NCBI RefSeq assembly: GCF_002591975.1
Contig: NZ_NVQE01000053.1
Coordinates: forward strand, 1-36,886
Reading direction: 5' to 3'
Source: Mycobacterium neglectum
Lineage (GTDB): Bacteria; Actinomycetota; Actinomycetes; Mycobacteriales; Mycobacteriaceae
Length of the DNA: 36,886 nucleotides
The notes under the pieces were generated by a model. The model searched no databases. It was given only the letters and a program-made list of their open reading frames with translations, and was not told the DNA's origin. The number at the start of each line of letters is the position of its first letter. The first letter of the stretch is position 1. Both the position numbers and the translations under genes were made by a program. Below, piece after piece: positions 16,856 to 25,398 of this stretch.

Positions 16856-17364
16856 GCGTATCACCTCTTTCGTCGTCGAATATCTAGTGCTCCAGAGTCG
16901 TGGGACGATTCCGGGCACGGCCGTGCATCACGGCGCAGCGAACGTCGGCGTTCGCTCGCGAAGGCGACAGACAGGGTGGCGGGAAGTCCCGCCCCGTTGT
17001 GTGTCGGCCGCGGGGTGCGGCGACTATCGCTGCCTACAGCATACAATCAACCGCGACTCCTTCCGCGTGACGTTCGCCACGCCCGTCTCGGGCCGCAGGC
17101 GGATCGACGATGCCGAAGGAGGCGAGAGCAACCCGCATCGCAGGTCCTCGATTTAGTCTCCGCATTGGATCACCAACAGCCACCACCTGGAGTTTCTTCC
17201 ATTATCCGTCAGGCGTGACGATTACCGGCCGTTTATCGCGGGTCCCCATTGTTGCGACGATTGAAACCTATTATCGGGTGAAGCGAGGCGGCCTGGCTTC
17301 CTCCGGGTCATTGCATACGAGAACCTGGACGTGGTTAACCGCAAATCAGGCGAAGGAGCGTGCC
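16856..17364. other. Region upstream of the second GntR gene
   Basis: About 500 bases. It has an 8-bp hairpin AGCGAACG-TCGG-CGTTCGCT at 16937-16956 and two perfect left half-sites GCATAC of the regulon palindrome, at 17039-17044 and 17313-17318, whose right halves are not conserved. No other gene is convincing. Confidence 0.45.
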
Positions 17365-18087
17365 ATGTCACTTCCCCTCTCGAGCCGACGCGTACGTAAC
17401 GAGACTTCGCGCGACGGACTGACCGAAGGAGGCGCGCGCAGGGTGCAGCGCCCTGCGCCCCTGCGCGAGGCGGTGTACGACGCCATCGTGGAGCTGATCG
17501 TGAACGACACCCTCCGGGAGGGTCAGCACCTGGTCGAGAACGAGCTGGCGGAGTACCTCGGTGTCAGCCGCCAACCGGTGCGCGAAGCCTTGCAGCGCCT
17601 GCAGACCGACGGCTGGGTCGACCTACGCCCAGCTCAGGGCGCTTTCGTGCACAGCCCCACCGAGGAGGAGGCCGACCAACTCCTCGGCGTCCGCTCGGTC
17701 CTGGAAACCTATTCCGCCCGACTCGCCGCCGAGCGTGCCACCCCAGCGGACGTCAACCGACTGTGGGAGTTGCAGCAGGACGGGCTGAACGCGCTGACCG
17801 CCGACGACGTCGAGGGGCTCGTGGCGGCCAACGCCGCACTGCACGCCGGGGTCAGGGCCCTGGCAGGCAACTCCGTGCTTGCCGAGCACATCGGACTCGT
17901 CGAACGACGGTGGCGTTGGTATTACCACCTGATCGCGCAGCCACGCGGCCACGACGCCTGGTCAGAACATGCCGAACTGATCAAGGCGATCGCGGCCAAC
18001 GACGCCGCGCTGGCGAGCGACATCATGAGCCGGCACACCGAGCGGACCCGCCAGCAATACCTCGAACAGCGGCTCGCCAAGTCCTGA
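17365..18087 (+). CDS. GntR/FadR-type regulator, copy 2
   Basis: The 240-residue protein is a clear paralog of the regulator at 11910. They share RPAPLR-AVYD, an identical LGVSRQPVREALQRL, DGWVDLRPA-GAFVH, and similar FCD-domain histidines (ANAALHAG, WSEHAEL, SRHTERTR). ATG 17365 follows AAGGAG by six bases; the open frame further upstream has no family match. It ends 17 bases from the end of fdhD, which is convergent. Since the DNA-reading segment is identical to copy 1, both should recognise the GCATAC-N-GTATGC palindromes. Differences in the FCD pocket could give them different effectors. Half-sites upstream hint at weak autoregulation. Confidence 0.88.
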   Translation: MSLPLSSRRVRNETSRDGLTEGGARRVQRPAPLREAVYDAIVELIVNDTLREGQHLVENELAEYLGVSRQPVREALQRLQTDGWVDLRPAQGAFVHSPTEEEADQLLGVRSVLETYSARLAAERATPADVNRLWELQQDGLNALTADDVEGLVAANAALHAGVRALAGNSVLAEHIGLVERRWRWYYHLIAQPRGHDAWSEHAELIKAIAANDAALASDIMSRHTERTRQQYLEQRLAKS

Positions 18088-18104
18088 CTCGCGGGCCGTG
18101 GACG

Positions 18105-18947
18105 TCAGCACCGCAGCACCTCGGCGGTGGTGATCCGCTCTCCTGCGGAGTAGACGTTCATCGATGATCCGCGTAGGAAGCCGATCAAGGTTAGTCCCAT
18201 CTCCCTGGCGAGGTCCACGGCGAGCGAGGACGGGGCGGATACCGCGGCCAGCGCGGGGATCCCGGCCATCACCGCCTTCTGCACCAATTCGAAGGAGGCC
18301 CGGCCGCTGACCATGAGCGTGGTGCCGGTCAACGGCAGTCTGCCTGCACCCAGCGCCCAGCCGATGACCTTGTCCACCGCGTTGTGGCGGCCGACGTCTT
18401 CCCGCACGCGCAACACCTCTCCCTCGGCGTCGAACAATGCGGCCGCGTGCAGCCCGCCGGTACGGTCGAAGACTTGTTGTGCGGCCCTGAGCTTCTCCGG
18501 AAGTGTCGCGATGGTCGCGGTGGTCAGCCGCAGCGGGTCACAGTCGACGCGCCACTTACCGATCGTGCGCACCGCCTCGAGGCTGGCCTTACCGCACAAC
18601 CCGCACGATGACGTCGTATAGAAGTTGCGCTCCAGCGACGGGTCGGGTGCCGCAACGCCGTCGGCGAGGAGGACGTCGACCACGTTGTATGTGTTGCCGC
18701 CATCGGTGGTCGCTCCCGCGCAGTATCGGATCGCGGCGACATCCGAGTCGCCCGCCACCACGCCCTCGCTGACGAGAAAGCCACGGGCCAGGTCGAAGTC
18801 GTCGCCAGGGGTGCGCATCGTCACGGTGAGCGGACGGCCGGCGACCCTGATCTCAAGCGGTTCCTCCGCCGCGAGGGTGTCGGGGCGGGCCGTCGCGACG
18901 CCGTCGACCACGCGCACAACTCGGTATCTATTGGTTACGCGTCCCAC
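18105..18947 (-). CDS. fdhD: Formate dehydrogenase accessory sulfurtransferase
   Basis: The 280-residue protein transfers sulfur to the molybdenum cofactor so that formate dehydrogenase becomes active. It shows the family's GDDFDLARGFLVSEG, the essential Cys-Gly-Leu-Cys in TSSCGLCGK, and REDVGRHNAVDKVIG followed by SGRASFELVQKA. The start is GTG 18947 with GGAGGG four bases before. It is divergent from the oxalate/formate carrier gene across a 136-base gap with two copies of the regulon palindrome. Its client is almost certainly the FdsA subunit encoded at 20969-23791. Confidence 0.93.
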   Translation of the reverse strand: MGRVTNRYRVVRVVDGVATARPDTLAAEEPLEIRVAGRPLTVTMRTPGDDFDLARGFLVSEGVVAGDSDVAAIRYCAGATTDGGNTYNVVDVLLADGVAAPDPSLERNFYTTSSCGLCGKASLEAVRTIGKWRVDCDPLRLTTATIATLPEKLRAAQQVFDRTGGLHAAALFDAEGEVLRVREDVGRHNAVDKVIGWALGAGRLPLTGTTLMVSGRASFELVQKAVMAGIPALAAVSAPSSLAVDLAREMGLTLIGFLRGSSMNVYSAGERITTAEVLRC

Positions 18948-18967
18948 GTCACCCTCCCGTGTATTTC

Positions 18968-18980
18968 GTACTCAGTATAC
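18968..18980. promoter_or_regulatory. Degenerate oxalate-regulon palindrome, 8/12
   Basis: GTACTC-A-GTATAC lies 20 bases before the fdhD start. The match is weak, but it is close to the perfect copy at 19058 and could act with it on the divergent promoters. Confidence 0.35.
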
Positions 18981-19025
18981 GTTCTGAGGCGCCTCGCCTT
19001 GCCCCTTGTCGCTGGACGATTGCGA

Positions 19026-19054
19026 TGGACACGTGATCCGCATCACGCTATATT
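19026..19054 (+). promoter_or_regulatory. Promoter of the oxalate/formate carrier gene
   Basis: TGGACA (19026-19031) and TATATT (19049-19054), each 5 of 6 to the consensus, are separated by exactly 17 bases. Transcription should begin near 19061, inside the operator at 19058-19070, giving a leader of about 23 bases. Confidence 0.65.
19033..19046. promoter_or_regulatory. CRP-type site in the promoter spacer
   Basis: GTGA-TCCGCA-TCAC matches the core GTGA-N6-TCAC bound by mycobacterial Crp. It lies between the -35 and -10 elements, so bound Crp would more likely block than activate this promoter. Confidence 0.45.
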
Positions 19055-19057
19055 ATG

Positions 19058-19070
19058 GCATACTGTATGC
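19058..19070. promoter_or_regulatory. Perfect oxalate-regulon palindrome at the carrier promoter
   Basis: GCATAC-T-GTATGC is a perfect palindrome. It begins four bases after the -10 element and ends 13 bases before the ATG, so a bound repressor would cover the transcription start. Confidence 0.75.
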
Positions 19071-19083
19071 AATAGGAGCGGCC

Positions 19084-20430
19084 ATGACCCACACCAGTGC
19101 CCCAGTCGCAGTCGAAGTCCGCGACCTCCACGGGCGTTCGTACCAAGTCGGTCAGCGACCGCAGGACATCATCGGTCACTCCCGGCGATGGATTCTCATG
19201 CTGTCATGGGCCGCCATGGCGGGGATCGGGGTTCTGCAGTACGGCTACGGCGTCGCCGTCACCGCCCTGCACGTGACCAACGGAGCCAGCGTGACCGGCG
19301 CGCTCTGGGTGCTCGCCCTCTGGGTGGCGTTCCAGGCAGGCGCTGCGGCGCCGACGGCCGCGTTGAGCCACCGCTTCTCACTGCCACCGGCGCGCGCGGT
19401 GGTCGTCGGTGCCCTCTTGTGTGCCGCAGGCCCGCTGACCCTCGCCTATACCGACAATCTCGTGCTCGTGGTGCTCGGTTACTCCGTCCTGTGCGGCACC
19501 GGAGCCGGAATCGTCTACGCCACATGCACTTCCACCGTCGCCAAATGGTATCCCGAAGAACGCGCCGTCCGGGTCGGCACCGTGACAGGGGCATTCGGTT
19601 ATGGCGCCGTGCCGTTCATTGCGCTCTTCGCCGCGGCCCTCACACCCGGAAACCGGACGGAGATCTTCGCCGGCGTGGGAGTCTGCGTGCTCGTCGTCGT
19701 CGCCGTTTGTGGTGTGCTCCTGCGGGATCCTCCCCAGGGCTGGTGGCCACCGGACATCGACCCCAAGGTGTGGGCAATCGACAAGCGAGTGAACCGGAGC
19801 CTGCGCAACAACGCCGCGGCGTTGCGCCAGTACTCGCCGGGCGAGGCCGTCCGCACGCCTGCGTTCGTGGTCATGTACCTCATCCTGGTATTCGCCGCCG
19901 CGGCCTCGCTGCTGGCGATCGTGTATGTCCCGTTCGTCGCGATGTCCCATGGCTTTTCGCTTGGCATCGGCGCGGCGGCGGTTGGTCTTCTTGCCGTCGT
20001 CAACGGCGCAGGCCGCAGTGTCGCCGGCCGGATCTCCGACCGATTCGGACGACGCCAGACGCTGAGCGCGGCGTTACTGCTCGAGGGGTGCGCGCAGCTG
20101 GGGCTCGTCTATGCCGCGTCGATCGGGCAGAGCGCGGCGTTCGTGGTCTTCGCCGCGCTCAGCGGGATGGCGGGCGGCGCGTTCTATCCCCTGTTCGCGA
20201 GCCTGGTTGCCGATTATTTCGGCGAGCACAACGCCGTGCGCAACTTCGGAACGGTGTACAGCGCCAAGCTGTTCGGCGGAATCATCGGCGTCGGGCTGCC
20301 CGCATTGGTGGTGACATCGGGCGGGCTGACGACGCTGTTCGTCGCCGCCGGCCTGCTCAGCCTGTGCGCCGCTGTCATGACGCGGCTGCTGCATCGCCCC
20401 GGTTACCCGGCGCTGGGTCTGCCGCGGTAA
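19084..20430 (+). CDS. OFA-family MFS carrier, probable oxalate/formate antiporter
   Basis: The 448-residue protein has twelve hydrophobic segments in two halves. It shows the OFA-type pattern: YGYGVAVTAL in helix 1, GTGAGIVYATCTSTVAKWYPE near helix 4, GRSVAGRISDRFGRR between helices 8 and 9, and NFGTVYSAKLFGG in helix 11. The helix-11 Lys corresponds in place to the substrate-binding Lys of OxlT. Members exchange oxalate for formate or import oxalate or other small acids. ATG 19084 follows AGGAG by six bases. The promoter has an embedded Crp-type site and a perfect regulon palindrome at +1, so this is probably the main inducible uptake gene of the locus. Confidence 0.85.
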   Translation: MTHTSAPVAVEVRDLHGRSYQVGQRPQDIIGHSRRWILMLSWAAMAGIGVLQYGYGVAVTALHVTNGASVTGALWVLALWVAFQAGAAAPTAALSHRFSLPPARAVVVGALLCAAGPLTLAYTDNLVLVVLGYSVLCGTGAGIVYATCTSTVAKWYPEERAVRVGTVTGAFGYGAVPFIALFAAALTPGNRTEIFAGVGVCVLVVVAVCGVLLRDPPQGWWPPDIDPKVWAIDKRVNRSLRNNAAALRQYSPGEAVRTPAFVVMYLILVFAAAASLLAIVYVPFVAMSHGFSLGIGAAAVGLLAVVNGAGRSVAGRISDRFGRRQTLSAALLLEGCAQLGLVYAASIGQSAAFVVFAALSGMAGGAFYPLFASLVADYFGEHNAVRNFGTVYSAKLFGGIIGVGLPALVVTSGGLTTLFVAAGLLSLCAAVMTRLLHRPGYPALGLPR

Positions 20431-20455
20431 ATACCGACCTACCGAGGAGATTTCG

Positions 20456-20758
20456 ATGTCAGGGACCGTCGAACGAGAAGGCCTCAACGAGTTGACCGAC
20501 GCACTCTTGAAGTGCGTGGCATCGCTGGCGTCAAAGTGTGGTGACACTGCGGCCGCGCGTCGCCTCGTCAATGACGCCGAACGCATCTCCAACGGCATCG
20601 ACCGGCTCGAAATCGACGTCGAAGAGCTGGAAATGACGCGGGGGCCCGGCCGATCGAGCGGATCCAGCGAGATGGTCCAGATCCCCGACGCCGATTACCA
20701 CATCGATTTCTGGCGGGATGTCGACCACGAGGGCATCGGGGGACGCTGCACCACCTAG
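20456..20758 (+). CDS. Small protein of unknown function after the carrier
   Basis: The 100-residue protein starts at ATG 20456 behind GAGGAG and follows the carrier stop by 25 bases, so it is probably co-transcribed. Residues 10-60 are helical (LTDALLKCVASLASKCGDTAAARRL, then a charged helix ELEMTR) with two cysteines seven apart. The tail ends in DADYHIDFWRDVDHEG. I recognise no family. Its stop codon overlaps the stop of fdsD on the other strand: both are read from the CTAG at 20755-20758. The place between oxalate uptake and formate dehydrogenase suggests an accessory role. Confidence 0.6.
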   Translation: MSGTVEREGLNELTDALLKCVASLASKCGDTAAARRLVNDAERISNGIDRLEIDVEELEMTRGPGRSSGSSEMVQIPDADYHIDFWRDVDHEGIGGRCTT

Positions 20759-20967
20759 CGCAGCAGCGCCGCCGCCGCCACTGCCACAGATTCGAAACCC
20801 GTTGTCTTCGAGTCAACCAACTCCAGCAGCCGCCGTTTCATGCGTGGGTCCCAGAACCTGTCTACGTGGTTGGCGACCTCCGCAACCGCCTGCTCGGTGG
20901 GCAGGTAGCCGAAATGAACGACGATCTTGTTGATCAGCCTGATCTCGGAGGCATCGTCGAGTGACAT
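20755..20967 (-). CDS. fdsD: NAD-dependent formate dehydrogenase, delta subunit
   Basis: The 70-residue protein matches the short FdsD family, with the signature HVDRFWDPRMKRRLLELV in its middle and an N-terminal helix IRLINKIVVHFGY. FdsD is needed for a stable, active soluble FdsGBA complex in Cupriavidus and Rhodobacter-type enzymes. Its ATG lies one base after the fdsA stop, so it closes the fdsG-fdsB-fdsA-fdsD operon. No FdsC-like gene follows here; fdhD, elsewhere in the locus, may fill that maturation role. Confidence 0.88.
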   Translation of the reverse strand: MSLDDASEIRLINKIVVHFGYLPTEQAVAEVANHVDRFWDPRMKRRLLELVDSKTTGFESVAVAAAALLR

Positions 20968-20968
20968 T

Positions 20969-23791
20969 TCAGTCCACGAGTCCGGCGATCAGCACACGGT
21001 CCGCCCCGGCTTCATCGTTCAGGTGAGAGACCGGGTGAGTCAGCGTGACCTGCACGGCGGTCACCTTGTACTCCGGGCAGTTGGTCGCCCAGTCGGAGTT
21101 CTCCGTCGTCACGACGTTCGCCCCGGTGACCGGGTAGTGGAACGTGGTGTACACGACGCCGGTCGGCATCCGATCGGATATCTGGGCGCGTAGCTTCGTT
21201 TCGCCGACTCGGCTTCCCAACGTCACCTCGTCGCCGTCGACGATGCCCCGGACCTCGGCGTCATGGGGATGAATCTCCAGCAGATCCTCTTGGTGCCAGG
21301 CGATGTTCGCGGTGCGGCGGGTCTGGGCCCCGACGTTGTACTGGCTCAGGATTCGGCCGGTGGTCAGGATCAACGGGAAGCGCCGCGTGCTGCGCTCGTC
21401 GGTCGGCACGAACGGGGTCGGCACGAATCTGCCAAGGCCCCTGGTGAACGACTCGACGTGCATGATCGGCGTACCCGTCGGCGCGTGCTCGTCGCACGGC
21501 CACTGGATGCTGCCCACCGCGTCGAGCTTGTCGAACGAAACGCCGGCGAACGTCGGTGTGACAGAGGCAATCTCGTCCATGATCTGGCTGGGGTGGTCGT
21601 AGTGCATGGGATAGCCCATCGCCGTGGCGATCTGGCTGACGATGTCCCACTCGTGCCGTCCACTCTTCGGCTTCATCACGGCGCGGACGCGGTTGATCCG
21701 GCGTTCGGCGTTGGTGAAGGTCCCGTCCTTCTCCAGGAACGACGCACCCGGCAGGAACACGTGGGCGTACTTCGCGGTCTCGTTGAGGAACAGGTCCTGG
21801 ACCACGAGGAGTTCCATCGCGCCCAGCGCGGCCAAAACATGCTTGACGTTCGGATCGGATTGCGCGATGTCTTCACCGTGGACGAACAGCCCCCTGAAGG
21901 TGCCGTCGATCGCGGCGTCGAACATGTTCGGGATGCGCAGCCCCGGCTCGGCCAGCAGGGTTGTACCCCAGAGGTTTTCGAACACCGTACGCACCGCGTC
22001 ATCCGACACGTGCCGGTAACCGCTCAGCTCGTGTGGGAAAGATCCCATGTCGCAGGCGCCCTGCACGTTGTTCTGGCCGCGCAGCGGGTTCACACCGACA
22101 CCGTCGCGGCCGATATTGCCGCACGCCATGGCCAGGTTCGCCATACCCATGACCATCGTCGAGCCCTGGCTGTGTTCGGTGACGCCGAGGCCGTAGTAGA
22201 TCGCCCCGTTCGGCGCCATCGCATACAGGCGCGCGGCGGCGCGCAACTCCGCGGCGGGCACGCCGGTGATCGACTCGACCGCCTCGGGGCTGTGCTGGTC
22301 GCCGGAGATGAACCGGGCCCACTCGTCGAACCCCTCACACCTGTCCGCCACGAACGCCTTGTCCATCAGGCCCTCGGTGACCACCACATGTGCCATCGCA
22401 TTGACGACCGCCACGTTCGTTCCGGGCGTCAGTTGCAGGTGGTGATCGGCCTCGATGTGCGGCGAGCGCACCAGGTCGATGCGACGCGGGTCGACCACGA
22501 TGAGCCTCGCACCCTGGCGCAGCCGCTGCTTCATCCGCGACGCGAAGACCGGGTGCCCGTCGGTCGGGTTGGCCCCGATCACCACGATGACGTCGGCCTG
22601 GGCCACCGACCGAAAATCCTGCGTGCCTGCCGACTCGCCGAAGGTCTGCTTGAGCCCATACCCGGTGGGCGAGTGGCACACCCGCGCGCACGTGTCCACG
22701 TTGTTGCTGCCGAACGCGGCGCGAACCATCTTCTGCACGACGTAGACCTCTTCGTTGGTGCACCGCGACGAGGTGATCCCGCCGATAGCACCCGCGCCGT
22801 ACCGCGCCTTGATGTCCAGCATCCGGCGGGCGACCGTGTCGATCGCCTCGTCCCACTCCACCTCACGCCACGGGTCGGTGATCTTCTCGCGCACCATCGG
22901 TTTGAGCACCCGGTCCGGATGGGTCGCGTAGCCAAATGCGAACCGCCCCTTGACACATGAGTGACCCTCGTTGGCGCCGCCGTCCTTGTGGGGCACCATG
23001 CGGACCAGCTCGTCGCCGCGCAACTCCGCCTTGAACGAGCAGCCAACGCCGCAGTAGGCGCACGTGGTGATCACCGACCGCGACGGCATCCCCAGCTGGA
23101 TCACCGACTTCTCCTGCAGGGTGGCAGTCGGGCACGCCTGCACGCAGGCGCCACAGGACACGCACTCCGAGTCCATGAAAGACTCACCCGCACCTGCCGA
23201 TACCTTCGATGCGAAGCCGCGTCCCTCGATGGTCAGCGCGAACGTGCCCTGGATCTCGTCGCAGGCGCGCACGCAACGCGAGCAGGCAATGCATTTCGAC
23301 GGATCGAAGTCGAAGTACGGGTTGCTGTCATCGACGACGGCGTCCAGGTGGTTCTCGCCGTCGTAGCCGTATCGGACCTCACGCAGCCCGACAGCGCCCG
23401 CCATGTCCTGCAACTCGCAGTCACCATTGGCCGAACAGGTCAGACAGTCCAGCGGGTGGTCGGAGATGTAGAGCTCCATGACGCTCGCCCGGAGCTTGGC
23501 GACCTTCGGCGTCTGGGTACGGACCACCATGCCGTCGGCCACCGGAGTCGTGCACGACGCGGGAGTGCCACGGCGACCGTCGATCTCGACCAGACAGAGC
23601 CGGCAGGAGCCGAACGCTTCGAGACTGTCGGTGGCGCACAACTTGGGCACGTCGACGCCGGCAAGCGCGGCCGCGCGCATGACGGACGTGCCTGCGGGGA
23701 CGGCTACGCGCAGCCCGTCCACCTCCAGCGCGACAGCGGCCGGACCGTCCTTGGCCGGGGTGCCGAAGTCGGGTTCCTTGAGCAGGGTCAC
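20969..23791 (-). CDS. fdsA: NAD-dependent formate dehydrogenase, alpha (Mo/W catalytic) subunit
   Basis: The 940-residue catalytic subunit oxidises formate to CO2. Iron-sulfur ligands can be read off in order: a [2Fe-2S] set Cys52, 63, 66 and 80; a NuoG-like His112, Cys116, 119 and 125; two [4Fe-4S] sets Cys167/170/173/177 and Cys210/213/216/220; and the molybdopterin-domain set Cys244, 247, 251 and 279. Cys372 in ARVCHSPTG is the metal ligand; there is no selenocysteine codon. The start is GTG 23791, overlapping the fdsB stop (GTGA on the minus strand). The longer frame to 23923 is only an extension into fdsB. FdhD (18105) should activate it. Confidence 0.95.
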   Translation of the reverse strand: MTLLKEPDFGTPAKDGPAAVALEVDGLRVAVPAGTSVMRAAALAGVDVPKLCATDSLEAFGSCRLCLVEIDGRRGTPASCTTPVADGMVVRTQTPKVAKLRASVMELYISDHPLDCLTCSANGDCELQDMAGAVGLREVRYGYDGENHLDAVVDDSNPYFDFDPSKCIACSRCVRACDEIQGTFALTIEGRGFASKVSAGAGESFMDSECVSCGACVQACPTATLQEKSVIQLGMPSRSVITTCAYCGVGCSFKAELRGDELVRMVPHKDGGANEGHSCVKGRFAFGYATHPDRVLKPMVREKITDPWREVEWDEAIDTVARRMLDIKARYGAGAIGGITSSRCTNEEVYVVQKMVRAAFGSNNVDTCARVCHSPTGYGLKQTFGESAGTQDFRSVAQADVIVVIGANPTDGHPVFASRMKQRLRQGARLIVVDPRRIDLVRSPHIEADHHLQLTPGTNVAVVNAMAHVVVTEGLMDKAFVADRCEGFDEWARFISGDQHSPEAVESITGVPAAELRAAARLYAMAPNGAIYYGLGVTEHSQGSTMVMGMANLAMACGNIGRDGVGVNPLRGQNNVQGACDMGSFPHELSGYRHVSDDAVRTVFENLWGTTLLAEPGLRIPNMFDAAIDGTFRGLFVHGEDIAQSDPNVKHVLAALGAMELLVVQDLFLNETAKYAHVFLPGASFLEKDGTFTNAERRINRVRAVMKPKSGRHEWDIVSQIATAMGYPMHYDHPSQIMDEIASVTPTFAGVSFDKLDAVGSIQWPCDEHAPTGTPIMHVESFTRGLGRFVPTPFVPTDERSTRRFPLILTTGRILSQYNVGAQTRRTANIAWHQEDLLEIHPHDAEVRGIVDGDEVTLGSRVGETKLRAQISDRMPTGVVYTTFHYPVTGANVVTTENSDWATNCPEYKVTAVQVTLTHPVSHLNDEAGADRVLIAGLVD

Positions 23792-25398
23792 GGCATACCT
23801 TCCGTCCTCGCGCTGATGTGCGCGGTGGTTGTTTCCGCCTTCGGTTGGCGGTCGAGGAAGTCGTCGGGGAACTCGGTAAGCGCGCTGCGGACCGGCATCG
23901 GGGTGAGGCCGCCCATGGCGCACAACGAGCCCTCGGTCATCACGTCACAGAGATCTTCGAGCAGGGCCAGGTTCTCGTCAGGGTGCTCACCCGCGGTGAT
24001 CCGGTCGATCACCTCGACGCCACGCACCGAACCCACCCGACACGGCGTGCATTTGCCGCAGGACTCCGCGGCGCAGAACTCCATCGCGAACCTGGCCTGC
24101 GCCGCCATGTCGACGGTGTCGTCGAACACCACGATGCCGCCATGGCCCACCATCGCACCGGCGGCCACGAACGCCTCGTAGTCCATCGGCAAGTCGAACT
24201 TGGACCTCGGCAGATACGCGCCGAGCGGACCCCCGACCTGCACCGCGCGCACTGGACGTCCCGAAAACGTTCCACCGCCGTAGCCGTCCACGAGTTCGCC
24301 CAGCGTCACCCCGAACGCCATCTCCACGATGCCGCCGTGGCGGATGTTCCCGCCGAGCTGGAAGAGCTGGGTGCCCCGCGAGCGTTCCACGCCGAGCTCC
24401 TGATACGCCTTCGCACCGTTGGCGAGAATGATCGGCACGCTGGCCAGCGTCAGCACGTTGTTCACCACCGTCGGCTTGCCGAACAGGCCGTGGATGGCGG
24501 GGATCGGCGGCTTCGCCCGGACCATGCCGCGCTTGCCCTCCAGGCTTTCCAGCATGGAGGTCTCCTCGCCACAGATGTAGGCACCGCCGCCCACCCTGAC
24601 ATGCAGGTCGAAGTTCAGCGACGAGTCGAGCACGTTGTCCCCGAGCCACCCTCGCCCGTAAGCGATCTCGATGGCGGAACGCATCGTGGCCACCGCGTCG
24701 GGATACTCCGACCGGATGTAGATGTACCCCTCGCTGGCGCCCACCGCGTATGCCGCGATCGTCATGCCCTCGATGAGCATGAACGGATCGCCCTCCATCA
24801 CCATGCGGTCGGCGAACGTGCCGCTGTCCCCCTCGTCGGCGTTGCAGCACACGAACTTCAGCTCATCGGCGCATTCGAGTACCGTCTTCCATTTGATGCC
24901 TGCCGGGAAGCCTGCACCACCGCGCCCGCGCAGGCCGGAGTCGGTGACCTCGGTGACGACCTCCTCGGGCGAATCCTGCAGTGCGCGAACAAGTCCGACC
25001 ATGCCGCCGTGGGCAAGATAGTCGTCGGGCGATAACGGATCGGTGACGCCGACCCTGGCGAAGGTCACCCGATTCTGTGTCGCCAGCCAGGGCAGCTCGT
25101 CGACCACACCGACCCGCGACGGGTGCTCGGCGCCGTCGAACAATCCGGCGGCCACCATCCCATCGACCTCTGCCGGGGTCACGGGCCCATAACCGATCCG
25201 TCCGCCCCGCGTCGACACCTCGACCAACGGCTCCAACCACAACATGCCGCGAGAACCATTGCGGATCAACTCGATCGGGCGATTTTCGCGGGCGGCGGCG
25301 CGCAGCAGCGCGTTCGCCACCTCGTCCGCGCCGACCGAGGTCGCCGCGGAATCCCTCGGCACGTACACCTTGACCGGCGTGCGCGTCGATGCGCTCAT
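23788..25398 (-). CDS. fdsB: NAD-dependent formate dehydrogenase, beta (FMN/NADH) subunit
   Basis: The 536-residue NuoF-like subunit passes electrons from the iron-sulfur chain to NAD+. It has an N-terminal thioredoxin-like part (about residues 1-100), the NADH/FMN loop GLRGRGGAGFPAG (156-168), the FMN-binding CNADEGDSGTF (185-195), GGGAYICGEETSML (270-283), and a [4Fe-4S] site Cys447, 450, 453 and 493. ATG 25398 overlaps the fdsG stop, and its own stop overlaps the fdsA start, so synthesis of G, B and A is coupled. The product makes the complex soluble and NAD-linked, unlike membrane Fdh. Confidence 0.94.
   Translation of the reverse strand: MSASTRTPVKVYVPRDSAATSVGADEVANALLRAAARENRPIELIRNGSRGMLWLEPLVEVSTRGGRIGYGPVTPAEVDGMVAAGLFDGAEHPSRVGVVDELPWLATQNRVTFARVGVTDPLSPDDYLAHGGMVGLVRALQDSPEEVVTEVTDSGLRGRGGAGFPAGIKWKTVLECADELKFVCCNADEGDSGTFADRMVMEGDPFMLIEGMTIAAYAVGASEGYIYIRSEYPDAVATMRSAIEIAYGRGWLGDNVLDSSLNFDLHVRVGGGAYICGEETSMLESLEGKRGMVRAKPPIPAIHGLFGKPTVVNNVLTLASVPIILANGAKAYQELGVERSRGTQLFQLGGNIRHGGIVEMAFGVTLGELVDGYGGGTFSGRPVRAVQVGGPLGAYLPRSKFDLPMDYEAFVAAGAMVGHGGIVVFDDTVDMAAQARFAMEFCAAESCGKCTPCRVGSVRGVEVIDRITAGEHPDENLALLEDLCDVMTEGSLCAMGGLTPMPVRSALTEFPDDFLDRQPKAETTTAHISARTEGMP

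Noticed and set aside
17039..17325. Two GCATAC half-sites upstream of the second GntR gene as full operators
   Set aside because: Their right halves do not match. They are mentioned only as half-sites.
21263..22960. Long plus-strand open frame (565 codons) opposite fdsA
   Set aside because: It is the mirror of a certain gene with all metal-binding cysteines in place, and its own product is Arg/His-rich with no family.
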